64,000 bases of DNA from Mesobacillus subterraneus (lineage in GTDB: Bacteria; Bacillota; Bacilli; Bacillales; Cytobacillaceae), in contig NZ_JAMBOF010000009.1 in the NCBI RefSeq assembly GCF_023715485.1, positions 150,312 to 214,311 of the forward strand. The letters are read 5' to 3'. Shown piece after piece: positions 18,605 through 27,597 of the stretch. The notes under the pieces are model-generated. The model made no database searches, had not been told where the DNA came from, and saw only the letters and a list, made by a program, of their open reading frames with translations. Position numbers and translations under genes: made by a program. Numbering within the stretch: the stretch's first letter is position 1; the number at the start of each line of letters is the position of its first letter.

Positions 18605-18640
18605 AATAGCGCCTGCCGATATAACGGCAGGCGCTTTTAA
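18605..18640. terminator. Bidirectional terminator between ylbP and ylbO
   Basis: GCGCCTGCCG (18609-18618) pairs perfectly with CGGCAGGCGC (18625-18634); T-rich on the plus side, A-rich on the other. Serves both convergent genes. Confidence 0.92.
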
Positions 18641-18643
18641 TTT

Positions 18644-19273
18644 CTACTTTTCTACCTTCTCTAGGTTCCCTTTACCCTCAACCTGAAATTTGAGCTTCTG
18701 CTGTTTATCCTCATCCCTTGGACCAACTCTTTTTCTAGCTCGTTCCACAATGTCAATCAAGGCCCGGTAATCTTCTTCCATCGATTTTAGTTGTGTTTCT
18801 AATTTTTCATTTTCAGCAGACAAGTAATAGATTTGCTTTTCTAGTCCACGAATTTTTTCTTTATGTTCATTGAGGCTTTCCTGGCTGCTTGCAGTACCTG
18901 CTTTTTCATAGAGGTCATCAAGATATTGCTTTACTTCCTCGAGGCTGAGGTCGAATTGCTTCACTTCTGCCTCTGGTGTTGTCTGTGCTGCCTCAGTTGC
19001 AGGCAACGCCGCTTCCTCTGCTTTCTCTTCAGGCTTAGTCTGTTTTTTTGCTTCTTTACGCTGTTTTTTCGCAAGCTCAATACCAGATTTATATTGTTTT
19101 CTCACATATGAATTCCAACGAAAACCGCAGGCAGCCGCTGTCCTGGAAAGCTGCTTCCCTACTTCCTCAAAAGCTTTTAATTGAGTACCGCCCTCGCGGA
19201 TATTGCGCAACACTACTTCAGCCAGCAATAAATCTTCATCTTGTGACCAGGCATCCTGACGGGTTAATGGCAT
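18644..19273 (-). CDS. ylbO: RsfA-family prespore-specific transcriptional regulator (YlbO)
   Basis: 209-residue DNA-binding protein. The N-terminal 60 residues form a Myb/SANT-like domain ([21 protein letters not shown], then a helix ending [12 protein letters not shown]), typical of RsfA proteins, which modulate sigma-F genes in the forespore. A charged linker follows (about 68-105), then a long coiled coil ([20 protein letters not shown]). GGAGGG precedes the ATG. Position matches B. subtilis ylbO, a paralogue of rsfA. Target genes are unknown. Confidence 0.88.
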   Translation of the reverse strand: MPLTRQDAWSQDEDLLLAEVVLRNIREGGTQLKAFEEVGKQLSRTAAACGFRWNSYVRKQYKSGIELAKKQRKEAKKQTKPEEKAEEAALPATEAAQTTPEAEVKQFDLSLEEVKQYLDDLYEKAGTASSQESLNEHKEKIRGLEKQIYYLSAENEKLETQLKSMEEDYRALIDIVERARKRVGPRDEDKQQKLKFQVEGKGNLEKVEK

Positions 19274-19356
19274 CAGAAAATCCCTCCTATTGTTTTTTAT
19301 TCATTCTTATGCATCTAATAGGAAAGATAGACTGATATCATCACTAACTCTGCTAA

Positions 19357-20121
19357 TTATTTTTTCTTTTTGCTCATGAATTCGTCCACTTTGATGTGAT
19401 GCGCCTCAGCTTCCCATAACACCGAACATCTTGCAGCTTCGTTTTCCATCCGTTCTCTCATTGATAAGAGCTCCCACTTTTCATTTAGCAAAGTTTTATA
19501 TGCTTTTAAAACAGATGACTCCTTATCTAAGCTTCCTTCAATAAATGAGAGACAGGCTTCAGACGGATCTCCATTATAGATATGGTGCAGGAACCCTAAT
19601 TCCAAAAGTTCCTCCGCAGTATGTATCTTTGCTTCCAGAAGAATTTTAAGGGCGGTGTGCTGGGGCAGCTTCTCTAGCAGGATGGTTCCTCCTCCCCAGC
19701 CAGTCGTTATAGCCAGAGTGCCCTGTATGAATCCCGCCTTCATTCCCTTTTTGGCAATCCTGAAATCACAAGCAGCTGCTATTTCACATCCTCCACCCAC
19801 TGCTGAACCATTAAGAATGGCGATAGTAGGTTTCGAAAGCACAAGAAGCCTATGAAGAATGCCTGCCATTCTCGAAAGCATCCCATAAGCCTGCTCTTCC
19901 GTCTTTAAGAGATGGAATGCCGATAAATCACCGCCAGAGCAAAATGCTTGGTCTCCCGCCCCCGTAATCGCAAAAACTTTTACATCCTCATCTGCAGCCA
20001 TTTCGATTGCTTTTTCAAGCCCTGACATTACCTCAAAATCAATCGCATTTCTCCTGTCTGGCCTGTTTATCGTAAAAAGCAGCAAACCATCTAGTTCTTT
20101 GGAAATTATGTATGGCTCCAT
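19357..20121 (-). CDS. Enoyl-CoA hydratase/isomerase family protein
   Basis: Crotonase-fold enzyme, 254 residues, probably hydrating or isomerising an acyl-CoA. Oxyanion-hole blocks: NRPDRRNAIDF near residue 18, ITGAGDQAFCSGGDLSAF near 56-73 and AILNGSAVGGGCEIAAACD near 97-115. The catalytic Glu pair of classical hydratases is not obvious at the second position (QGTLAITTGWGGG region), so the exact activity is open. Two adjacent ATGs occur; the second (20121) has better spacing to AGGAGG. Not part of the B. subtilis ylb order, so gained in this lineage or lost in B. subtilis. Confidence 0.82.
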   Translation of the reverse strand: MEPYIISKELDGLLLFTINRPDRRNAIDFEVMSGLEKAIEMAADEDVKVFAITGAGDQAFCSGGDLSAFHLLKTEEQAYGMLSRMAGILHRLLVLSKPTIAILNGSAVGGGCEIAAACDFRIAKKGMKAGFIQGTLAITTGWGGGTILLEKLPQHTALKILLEAKIHTAEELLELGFLHHIYNGDPSEACLSFIEGSLDKESSVLKAYKTLLNEKWELLSMRERMENEAARCSVLWEAEAHHIKVDEFMSKKKK

Positions 20122-20238
20122 CATGGCCCTCCTCTTTAAAACTAGTCCAATAAATTTTATCAATTTTCCGCCAAATTAAATAGTATTGCGATCTGTATGA
20201 TGTTATTACTCGAATAGATGATTTAAAATTCCCTAAAC

Positions 20239-20280
20239 AAAAAAAGCACAGGAATGCATGTGCATCCTGTGCTTTTTTTT
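20239..20280. terminator. Strong terminator after rpmF
   Basis: AGCACAGGA (20245-20253) pairs with TCCTGTGCT (20265-20273) with runs of A and T on both sides, so it can work in both directions. Confidence 0.93.
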
Positions 20281-20287
20281 GAGAAAA

Positions 20288-20461
20288 TTAGTCGTTTACA
20301 ACTTCTTTTCCTTTGTATGTTCCGCAAGCTTTACATACACGGTGAGCAAGTTTCATTTCACCGCAGTTTGGGCATGCTACCATACCCGGAACTTGTAATT
20401 TAAAATGAGTACGGCGTTTTCTTTTCGCAGTTTTAGACGTTCTTCTAAATGGTACAGCCAT
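20288..20461 (-). CDS. rpmF: Large ribosomal subunit protein bL32
   Basis: 57-residue ribosomal protein beginning [17 protein letters not shown]. Four cysteines (C30, C33, C43, C46; CPNC and CKAC) form the zinc-binding, C+ version. The start at 20461 is fixed by family length; an upstream in-frame extension is not used. It follows ylbN, the conserved yceD-rpmF pair, and shares its promoter. Confidence 0.98.
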   Translation of the reverse strand: MAVPFRRTSKTAKRKRRTHFKLQVPGMVACPNCGEMKLAHRVCKACGTYKGKEVVND

Positions 20462-20544
20462 TCTTCCCACCTCCTTAAAGAGAATAAGAAAGTTGATGAA
20501 GGCCAGTCCATTCTGGACCTTCACGCTCTTTTTTAATCGATTAA

Positions 20545-21066
20545 TTAGTCTGAGGAATTTGAGTCCTCAAAGAATTTTGCAAGTCCGGCAAGTCGGGGAT
20601 CAAGTTTTTCGGTTTTTTCCTGTTCCTCGATTACTTCCCAATCCTTACCTGACTGGGGTGCGCCTTCCTGACCATCGTTCTCATCACAGAATACCTGCAT
20701 TGGAACTTCAAGCAGCAGGATCTCCCTGATGATTGGTTCAAGATCAATGACATCGCCTGTTACTTGATAAACTTCCTCGTCAGCCTCGAAATCGTGGCTG
20801 TTTAAGAGAAGCGTTTCAGTGGTTTCAACATCAATTGGATAATTTACGTCAACCAATGTCCGGGAACATGGAAGAATAAGATGGCCCTCAATCCGAATAT
20901 GGAATGTCACTCGAGTGGCACTTATATCGGCCCTTCCAGTGAGATGTATCGGAGAGACCTCACGGATCGTAGGATCTGTTTCCTTAATCGAATCCATCCG
21001 GACAACCTCGTCGATCAGAAAGTCCTTGTTTCGATGTTTTTGTATCTGACTTATTGTCCATTTCAT
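20545..21066 (-). CDS. ylbN: YceD/DUF177 family protein YlbN
   Basis: 173-residue protein of the DUF177 family, almost always paired with rpmF and linked to 23S rRNA accumulation in plants and bacteria. A conserved block lies mid-protein ([18 protein letters not shown]). The C-terminus is acidic and ends [13 protein letters not shown], typical of the family. ATG at 21066 after GGGGTGAT. Consensus promoter at 21093-21121. Confidence 0.93.
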   Translation of the reverse strand: MKWTISQIQKHRNKDFLIDEVVRMDSIKETDPTIREVSPIHLTGRADISATRVTFHIRIEGHLILPCSRTLVDVNYPIDVETTETLLLNSHDFEADEEVYQVTGDVIDLEPIIREILLLEVPMQVFCDENDGQEGAPQSGKDWEVIEEQEKTEKLDPRLAGLAKFFEDSNSSD

Positions 21067-21092
21067 AGAATCACCCCAAGGCAACAAAGGTA

Positions 21093-21121
21093 ATTATAGC
21101 TTTCGCATAATCATTTGTCAA
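21093..21121 (-). promoter_or_regulatory. Sigma-A promoter for ylbN-rpmF
   Basis: Minus-strand TTGACA (21121-21116), 17-base spacer, TATAAT (21098-21093): a perfect consensus. Its -35 hexamer overlaps the -35 of the ylbM promoter on the other strand. Confidence 0.9.
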
Positions 21122-21143
21122 TATTTTTTCTTTACACTATAAT
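21115..21143 (+). promoter_or_regulatory. Sigma-A promoter for ylbM (tmcAL)
   Basis: TTGTCA (21115-21120), 17-base spacer, TATAAT (21138-21143). Five of the six -35 positions are shared with the divergent ylbN promoter. Confidence 0.88.
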
Positions 21144-21211
21144 TTACATTAATACTGTAAATTAAACTTCCTGGCAATGCAATATCCATATTAACATGAA
21201 GGAGGCCAATA

Positions 21212-22435
21212 ATGAAAGCTGTTGGTGTCGTTGTAGAATATAATCCTTTCCATAATGGCCACCTCTTCCACCTGCAGCAGGCTAAAGAGCAGTCTGGGGC
21301 TGACATTGCCATCGCTGTGATGAGCGGGAATTTTCTGCAGCGTGGTGAACCTGCCCTTGTTTCGAAATGGACAAGGACGAATATGGCTTTATCTGCTGGT
21401 GTCGATCTTGTTTTTGAGCTCCCCTACCGTTTTGCCACCCAGCATGCCGAAACCTTTGCTGAGGGGGCTGTATCGATTCTCACAGCAGCAGGCTGCAATT
21501 CTTTGTTTTTCGGAAGTGAATCTGGCGATTTGGATGCGTTCGATAGGACGATCAACTTCCTTGAAAAAAATAACGAAAAGTTTCAGGAACAAATAAAATT
21601 TTACACAGGAGAAGGATTTAGCTATCCAAAATCTATCGCCCTAAGCTTCCAATCTTTATCTCCTTCAGAAACGTTTATCGATATATCCAGTCCAAACAAT
21701 ATCCTTGGCCTCCATTACATTCAAGCAATCTTAAGACAAAATAGCAAAATGCGGCCTGGAACAATTACAAGAAAAAATGCAGGCTACCATGACGAACATT
21801 TTTCTTCTGCGACGATTGCCAGTGCCACAAGTATCCGCAAAGCACTTTTTGGAGCACCAGGTGAAATGGATTCAATCAGACAGCTTGTTCCCGGCACCAC
21901 CTATGAACAACTTCTTAGATATAAGGAAGTATACGGCGAGTTTCATTCTTGGGAAAATTACTGGCCCTTATTGAAATATAAACTCCTACAAAGCAGCCCG
22001 GCAGAAATCAGGGAATTTTATGAGGTGGAGGAAGGACTGGAAAACAGGCTCCTATCCGCTGCATCTGAAGCTGGATCATTCCATCATTTCATGGAAGCAA
22101 TCAAAACAAAACGTTATACATGGACAAGGCTGCAGAGAGTGTGCCTTCATATCTTAACCAATACAAAGAAAGCTGAAATGAAAAACACACAAAATACCGC
22201 AAACTATTTGAGATTATTGGGAGCAACTGAAAAGGGCCGTGCTTATTTGAACTCAGAGAAAAAGAAATTAAGCCTGCCGTTGATTTCAAAGCTATCCGCT
22301 TTTTCTGATCCGGATCTTCAGCTTGATATCAGGGCATCTAAAATTTTCGCTTTGGGCCTTACTGATGCCGGCCAGGAGCGCCTGCTAGCTGAGGAATTCT
22401 CTCGGCCGCCAATCATGCTAACCGGAAATGAATGA
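21212..22435 (+). CDS. tmcAL: tRNA(Met) cytidine acetate ligase TmcAL (YlbM)
   Basis: Makes N4-acetylcytidine at the wobble position of elongator tRNA-Met using acetate and ATP. 407 residues. The nucleotidyltransferase-like N-terminus contains EYNPFHNGHLFHL (HxGH motif, about 10-22) and VMSGNFLQRGEPALVSKW; SATSIRKAL lies near 207. GGAGG precedes the ATG. Divergent from ylbN, sharing a promoter region. Confidence 0.95.
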   Translation: MKAVGVVVEYNPFHNGHLFHLQQAKEQSGADIAIAVMSGNFLQRGEPALVSKWTRTNMALSAGVDLVFELPYRFATQHAETFAEGAVSILTAAGCNSLFFGSESGDLDAFDRTINFLEKNNEKFQEQIKFYTGEGFSYPKSIALSFQSLSPSETFIDISSPNNILGLHYIQAILRQNSKMRPGTITRKNAGYHDEHFSSATIASATSIRKALFGAPGEMDSIRQLVPGTTYEQLLRYKEVYGEFHSWENYWPLLKYKLLQSSPAEIREFYEVEEGLENRLLSAASEAGSFHHFMEAIKTKRYTWTRLQRVCLHILTNTKKAEMKNTQNTANYLRLLGATEKGRAYLNSEKKKLSLPLISKLSAFSDPDLQLDIRASKIFALGLTDAGQERLLAEEFSRPPIMLTGNE

Positions 22436-22482
22436 AATTTTATACATAACATCCTTGTTGTTTACCAAACAAATAACAAAAA

Positions 22483-22507
22483 AATCAAGCTGTTCATCAG
22501 CTTGATT
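22483..22507 (+). terminator. Terminator hairpin after tmcAL
   Basis: AATCAAGCTG (22483-22492) pairs with CAGCTTGATT (22498-22507), loop TTCAT. A near-identical hairpin lies exactly 400 bases further on. Confidence 0.8.
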
Positions 22508-22508
22508 C

Positions 22509-22559
22509 AGACTGTAGACAAACTCGATGAAAATCGTGTTTGTTTACAGTCTTTTTTTT
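22509..22559 (+). terminator. Second hairpin with T-tract downstream of tmcAL
   Basis: AGACTGTAGACAAAC (22509 on) pairs, with one mismatch, with GTTTGTTTACAGTCT (22538-22552), followed by eight T. May be the end of a mobile element as well as a terminator. Confidence 0.7.
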
Positions 22560-22577
22560 GGTTGGTGCTGGAACGGG

Positions 22578-22714
22578 GCTGTTGATTTCCGTTCCAGGCG
22601 CTTCGCTTTCCGCGGGCCTGGCGCTGAGCCTCCTCACCGCCGCTGGCGCCTGCGGGGTCTCACCTGTCCGTCTGATCCCGCAGGAGTCTACGCGCCTTCC
22701 ACTCCAATCAACAG
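22578..22714 (-). repeat. Dispersed repeat family B, short copy
   Basis: GC-rich repeat. Read on the minus strand it runs from TTGATTGGAGTGGAAGGCGC through GGTGAGACCCCGCAGG and GAGGAGGCTCAGCGCC to CGCGGAAAGCGAAGCGCCTG. The same blocks, in the same order, occur at 39109-39355 on the plus strand; the copy here lacks about 60 internal bases. Open frames across it are not genes. Confidence 0.85.
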
Positions 22715-22783
22715 GACTTCTAAACTTCGTATGGAGTAATCAGAACGCTTCTTTTAAAATAGACTTATATAACGCATGTGGTG

Positions 22784-22893
22784 ATGGAGATGTTGTCTAA
22801 AAAGAATTCAATTGCACGAGATCGAATGGAGATGGTTGCCGTCGATGAGCTTGTTCCCCAAGACCATTTGGTCCGTAAAATGAATAAAGCTGT
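22784..22893 (+). pseudogene. IS1182-family transposase, N-terminal remnant
   Basis: About 35 codons reading MLSKKNSIARDRMEMV, then AVDELVPQDHLVRKM, match the first residues typical of IS1182-family transposases (the conserved start includes LVPxDHLxRK). The frame then runs into the ylbL terminator hairpin; the rest of the roughly 450-residue protein is gone. No terminal repeats remain that I can define. A dead fragment. Confidence 0.8.
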
Positions 22894-22907
22894 TCATCAG
22901 CTTTATT
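22883..22907 (-). terminator. Terminator hairpin after ylbL
   Basis: AATAAAGCTG (22883-22892) pairs with CAGCTTTATT (22898-22907), loop TTCAT on the plus strand. It overlaps the ylbL stop codon. Shares a 17-base core with the hairpin at 22483. Confidence 0.7.
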
Positions 22908-23922
22908 TTTTCTTTAGTTTCTCCAAATATGAAACGGCGTCATCAAATGTATCAATTGGTACGATTTTCATTTTCGTATCAATGTCCTTAGCTGCTATCA
23001 TGGCTTCCTCGTAATTTGAATCCTTTGCCCCTTTTTCATATGGCGCGAAGAAGATTTCAGCGCCAGCCTTATCAGCAGCTACAACCTTTTGCTGGATACC
23101 GCCAATTCGTCCTACGATCCCATCCGGAGTGATTGTTCCGGTACCAGCAATTTGATATCCTTTAGTCAAGTCTTCTTCGGTAAGCTGATTATAGATTTCA
23201 AGAGAGAACATTAACCCTGCGGATGGGCCCCCAATCTCTTCTGATTGGACCGTTACATCAGGGTCCACATCGATTTCTTTGTCGTCTACAAGCTGGATCC
23301 CTACAGCTGCCCTATTGCTTCCGTCTTCCAATTCTTTAAGCGGCACTTCCACTTGATTTGAATTTCCATTCCTTTTATATGAGAGTTCAACAATATCCCC
23401 TGGCTTTTTTGAACCTATATATTCAATGAACTCGTCTGAAGATTCAAATGCATTTCCATCTACTTCAAATACAAGGTCGCCAGGCATGAGTTTCCCTTCA
23501 GCAGGCATCCCTTCCATTACTCTGAGTACATAAACACCTTTATATTTGTAATTAACAGGAATGCCTGCTTTATTATAGGCAACTTCAATTGCAGAAGTCT
23601 TTGAATTATCCATCATGTGCAGCTGGCGAATATTATATTCTTCATCGGACTCATTTTCTGCCCTTATATCTTCTAATGCATATATTTCCTGATATTTGCT
23701 CAGCTTCGCAATAATATAAGCGTAAATATTCGCTCTGCCCATCCTCACGGTCGTAAGCATGAAGCTTCCTTCTTCATCATAGCCGCCTTCAACCTCGACG
23801 ATCGGCTCCAGCTCTTGCGCCATCCCCGGTTTTGATACATAGTAAGGCAAATAATAAAGAGCACTTGCCATTAAGATTACGGCTGCCAAGATGGACAGCC
23901 TGATCGAAGTTTTTCTGCTCAT
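22903..23922 (-). CDS. ylbL: SepM/YlbL-type PDZ and Lon-like serine protease
   Basis: Membrane-anchored protease of the YlbL/SepM family; homologues process peptide pheromones, and B. subtilis YlbL helps remove the cell-division inhibitor YneA. About 339 residues: one N-terminal membrane segment (about 6-24), a PDZ domain (about 115-195; MPGDLVFEVDG) and a Lon-type C-terminal domain. The catalytic dyad is visible: Ser234 in GGPSAG and Lys279 in GIQQKVVAA. The ATG at 23922 overlaps the ylbK stop by four bases (ATGA), so the two are coupled. Confidence 0.93.
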   Translation of the reverse strand: MSRKTSIRLSILAAVILMASALYYLPYYVSKPGMAQELEPIVEVEGGYDEEGSFMLTTVRMGRANIYAYIIAKLSKYQEIYALEDIRAENESDEEYNIRQLHMMDNSKTSAIEVAYNKAGIPVNYKYKGVYVLRVMEGMPAEGKLMPGDLVFEVDGNAFESSDEFIEYIGSKKPGDIVELSYKRNGNSNQVEVPLKELEDGSNRAAVGIQLVDDKEIDVDPDVTVQSEEIGGPSAGLMFSLEIYNQLTEEDLTKGYQIAGTGTITPDGIVGRIGGIQQKVVAADKAGAEIFFAPYEKGAKDSNYEEAMIAAKDIDTKMKIVPIDTFDDAVSYLEKLKKK

Positions 23923-24710
23923 TCTGTATGGGACTCCTTCCACTGCTCAATACAATGTTTTATCTTATCGATATGTTTTTTTGCTTCTTCTTCACCAATC
24001 ACAATGATTTCTTCAATATTGGTGAAGGCTTTTGAATTATACATTTCAACCTTGGGCCTGATCATAACGTCAGAAGCGATCTCCCGATTCGCAACAAGCT
24101 CCATTTGCATAATATCGATGCTCTGGATGATGACATCAAATATCGAGGTGATATCAGCGTTCACCTTCACATTGGAAACATCAACAGCAATTACAATATC
24201 CGCACCCATTTCCTTGGCTACTGATACAGGAATCCTGTCGACCACCCCGCCGTCGACAAATAATCTCCCATCCAATTTTTCCGGAACGAAAATCCCCGGA
24301 ATCGCGATGCTTGCCCTGACAGCCTCAGCTACAGGCCCATTTTTAAAGACAACCTTTTCACCAGACATAAGATCAGTTGCAACAATCCCGATAGGTATAT
24401 CCAGTTCCTCAATCTTTTTTCCATGGGTAAAAATCCTGATCAACTCTTTCACCCTTTTTCCGGAAATGAAGCCCATTTTCGGAACGGTGAAATCAAGATA
24501 ATATTTCCTTTTAAAAACGCGCGAAAGCTTATAAAGCCTATCGACATCAAGTCCTGCACCGTAAAATGAAGCAACAAGCGCACCCATGCTGCTTCCGGCA
24601 ATCAAATCGATGGGGATTCCCTCATCCCTCAGGACCTTTATTACACCCAGATGGGCAAATCCTCGTGCGCCACCTGAACCAAGGGCTAAACCTACCTTTG
24701 GACTTGCCAA
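23919..24710 (-). CDS. ylbK: Patatin-like phospholipase family protein YlbK
   Basis: Predicted lipid acyl hydrolase of the bacterial patatin/NTE-like group. Oxyanion loop GSGGARG near residue 11, nucleophile motif GSSMG, and dyad aspartate in DGGVVDR. The likely start is TTG at 24710 (M-A-S-P-K-V-G), which has AGGGAGG 8 bases upstream and gives about 263 residues, as in B. subtilis. An ATG at 24746 would add 12 residues but has no visible ribosome site. Natural substrate unknown. Confidence 0.9.
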   Translation of the reverse strand: MASPKVGLALGSGGARGFAHLGVIKVLRDEGIPIDLIAGSSMGALVASFYGAGLDVDRLYKLSRVFKRKYYLDFTVPKMGFISGKRVKELIRIFTHGKKIEELDIPIGIVATDLMSGEKVVFKNGPVAEAVRASIAIPGIFVPEKLDGRLFVDGGVVDRIPVSVAKEMGADIVIAVDVSNVKVNADITSIFDVIIQSIDIMQMELVANREIASDVMIRPKVEMYNSKAFTNIEEIIVIGEEEAKKHIDKIKHCIEQWKESHTE

Positions 24711-25001
24711 AGCTTTTTCCTCCCTTAAATCCGTAATTTTATCCATACAAACTAAACTTGGTCTAATTTGGAGTTCAGCGAGTATATTGATTTATATGAG
24801 GACAAGGCTGACAACTAAACTTTTATTTATGGTCTTTCCATAAATTTTTCAGGAATGAGCAAGAAAGAAATCATGAATGCTTGATTAACAGATAACAATC
24901 AGCAGGCGGATGGAAAAAACCACCACTAATATAGTTTCACTTTATTTTACCATTGATTAGATAAGTTTCACAGCAACATACCGCAGGAGGGAGGATAAAA
25001 G

Positions 25002-26220
25002 GTGCTTAAATCCAGATTAAAAACGCTTTTCCTAGCAGCTTCAGTCACATTAATGGCTGCTTCGCTCATATCTTTTCCACAGGAATCCTTTGATGCCTCG
25101 ATAAGGGGCTTGAATATGTGGTGGGAAATTGTCTTTCCCTCGCTCCTCCCTTTCTTCATTGTGTCAGAAATGCTGATAGGGTTTGGAGTGGTCCGTTTTA
25201 TCGGTGTTCTCCTGGAACCACTGATGCGGCCTTTATTTAGGGTGCCGGGTGTCGGCGGTTTTGTATGGGCAATGGGCATGGCCTCCGGTTATCCTGCAGG
25301 CGCTAAGCTGACTGCAAGGCTGCGGCAGGAAGGTCAATTAACAAAAATTGAAGCGGAAAGGCTCGTATCCTTTACCAATTCATCAAATCCACTTTTCATT
25401 TTCGGGGCTGTTTCAGTAGGCTTCTTTTATAACGTACAGCTTGGAGTCATCCTGGCATTGGCACATTATTTGGGGAATATCAGTGTCGGTCTGTTGATGC
25501 GGTTTTATGGAAAAAACGAAGAAAATCTCAAAACGGAAAAGGACAAAAAGCTTTCTATCCGGGATGCTTTCGCTGCATTGCACAGGACAAGGATCAAAGA
25601 CAACCGGCCTATCGGAAAACTTCTTGGAGACGCAGTGATGTCATCGATCCAAACGCTGTTGATGATCGGCGGTTTCATCATCTTATTCTCTGTCATTAAT
25701 AAACTGTTATTTCATTTGCATATAACAGCTTTTCTGGCCCAATTCATTGAACTAGCACTGGCTATGATGGGGATGACCGAAATGCTCAGCATGCCTTATA
25801 TTTCTGGTCTTTTTGAAATCACGCTTGGCAGCCAGATGACCAGCCAAGTTCAGGAGGCCACGCTCATGCACCAGGCAGTGATCACAAGCTTCATCCTTGC
25901 ATTCAGCGGTTTCAGTGTCCAGGCCCAGGTTGCCAGCATTCTCGCACAAACCGACATCCGGTTCCAGCCTTTTTTCTTTGCGAGGATCCTGCATGGTTTT
26001 TTTGCGGCTTTTTACGCATTCATCTTATGGAAGCCGGTATATGAGCGCTTCTTTGAGGATGGTCAGCCATCGAATGCCCTCCCTGTCATGGAATACCTAA
26101 CATCCGAAGGCAGCCGCCTGGCCGAGGCCCACAACCTGCTTACCACAGCGGGTCCGCTCATTACGATATTCAGCCTGTTCGTATATGTTTTGATAATCGG
26201 CAATCGGATAAAGAAAGAAA

Positions 26221-26225
<5 letters not shown>
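25002..26225 (+). CDS. ylbJ: Sporulation integral membrane protein YlbJ
   Basis: 407-residue polytopic protein with nucleoside-transporter/gate-type repeats, required in B. subtilis for spore cortex formation and expressed under sigma-E. Conserved stretches are WWEIVFPSLLPFFIVSEML near residue 40 and MASGYPAGAKLTARL near 92, with a NSSNPLFIFG block near 127. Starts at GTG (25002) with a GGAGGGAGG stretch upstream. No clear sigma-E promoter was found by eye. Divergent from ylbK. Confidence 0.92.
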
Positions 26226-26736
<511 letters not shown>

Positions 26737-27309
26737 TTATTCTTCCCCCTCATCTTCTGCATCAAGCTTGTAAAGTGTTATGCCAATGATTCCATATTTC
26801 TCATTTCTCGTCTGCTTCAATATGCCTATTTTTTCAGGAAGTTGAATGTCAGATGCATGCTCGCAAACAATCAGCCCATCTTCATTGATGAGCCTCTCAT
26901 TTTCGATTATTTCAAGAAGCTTGACCAGCTGTTGTTTTTTATAGGGAGGATCCAAGAATATGTAATTGAAAACTAGATTTCTTTTTTGAATTGCCTTTAA
27001 AGCCCTGGCAGCGTCATTCCGATAAACTTCTGCTTTTTCTTCAAGTCCGCAAGACTTCAGGTTTTCATTAATAATCTGTATTGCCTTTCCTTCCCGGTCT
27101 ACAAATATGACTCTTTCAAGCCCTCTGCTCAATGCCTCGATACCAAGTCCTCCGCTACCAGCGAACAAATCTAGACCCAAGCCTCCTGTAAAATAAGGCC
27201 CAATCATATTAAACAATGATTCCTTCACTTTATCGGTCGTCGGTCTCGTCGACGTTCCAGGTACAGCTTTCAAAATACGGCCCTTTAAATCACCTGATAC
27301 AACTCTCAT
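26737..27309 (-). CDS. rsmD: 16S rRNA (guanine-966-N2)-methyltransferase RsmD
   Basis: SAM-dependent methyltransferase for G966 of 16S rRNA. 190 residues: N-terminal GDLKGRILKAVPGTSTRPTT, SAM motif LDLFAGSGGLGIEALSRG (about 41-58) and catalytic LDPPYKK. The acidic C-terminal tail is variable. Stop abuts coaD (conserved rsmD-coaD pair). The upstream region holds a structured RNA resembling the ylbH leader. Confidence 0.96.
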   Translation of the reverse strand: MRVVSGDLKGRILKAVPGTSTRPTTDKVKESLFNMIGPYFTGGLGLDLFAGSGGLGIEALSRGLERVIFVDREGKAIQIINENLKSCGLEEKAEVYRNDAARALKAIQKRNLVFNYIFLDPPYKKQQLVKLLEIIENERLINEDGLIVCEHASDIQLPEKIGILKQTRNEKYGIIGITLYKLDAEDEGEE

Positions 27310-27414
27310 GTTATGTACTCCTCAATTATCCAAATTACTCCCTTATCCTACCACACATGCAAAAAATTAACCAAAAAAGTGTATAACACTTCCTAATGTG
27401 GAAATACTGAAAAT

Positions 27415-27536
27415 TAACAACATCAATTCGAGGATGTTGTTGCCAACCGCGGAGAAGACTTACGTTTCCCCATAAGTTCTTCCTCCGGTTTCTCCTCTCC
27501 CTTTGCCTTCTATCCTGTAAAAAGGATGTAGAAGGA
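27415..27536 (-). ncRNA. ylbH-leader-like structured RNA upstream of rsmD
   Basis: On the minus strand three hairpins lie in order before rsmD (ylbH): CCTTCTA/TAGAAGG; GGAGGAAGAACTTA pairing with TAAGTCTTCTCC; and AACAACATC pairing with GATGTTGTT, with purine-rich linkers (AAAGGGAGAGGAGAAACC). A conserved ylbH leader RNA family is known upstream of this gene in Bacillus; I recognise the position and general layout but cannot run a covariance search. Function is unknown; the last hairpin with a T-rich tail could be an attenuator. Confidence 0.6.
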
Positions 27537-27563
27537 CCCTGCAGAATCTGCAGGGCTTTTTTT
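27537..27563 (+). terminator. Strong hairpin with T-tract on plus strand
   Basis: CCCTGCAG (27537-27544) pairs perfectly with CTGCAGGG (27548-27555), then CTTTTTTT. As a terminator it points along the plus strand, where no upstream gene is seen. On the minus strand the hairpin lies between the stalk-domain gene and the rsmD leader. Confidence 0.6.
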
Positions 27564-27597
27564 CGTTTTTCTTCCTTGCATGGCTCTTATATCGCTA

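Noticed and set aside
22527..22800. Overlapping plus-strand frames of 70-86 codons
   Set aside because: They translate the GC-rich family B repeat and end in the transposase remnant; composition is Arg/Pro-rich and no start signals exist.
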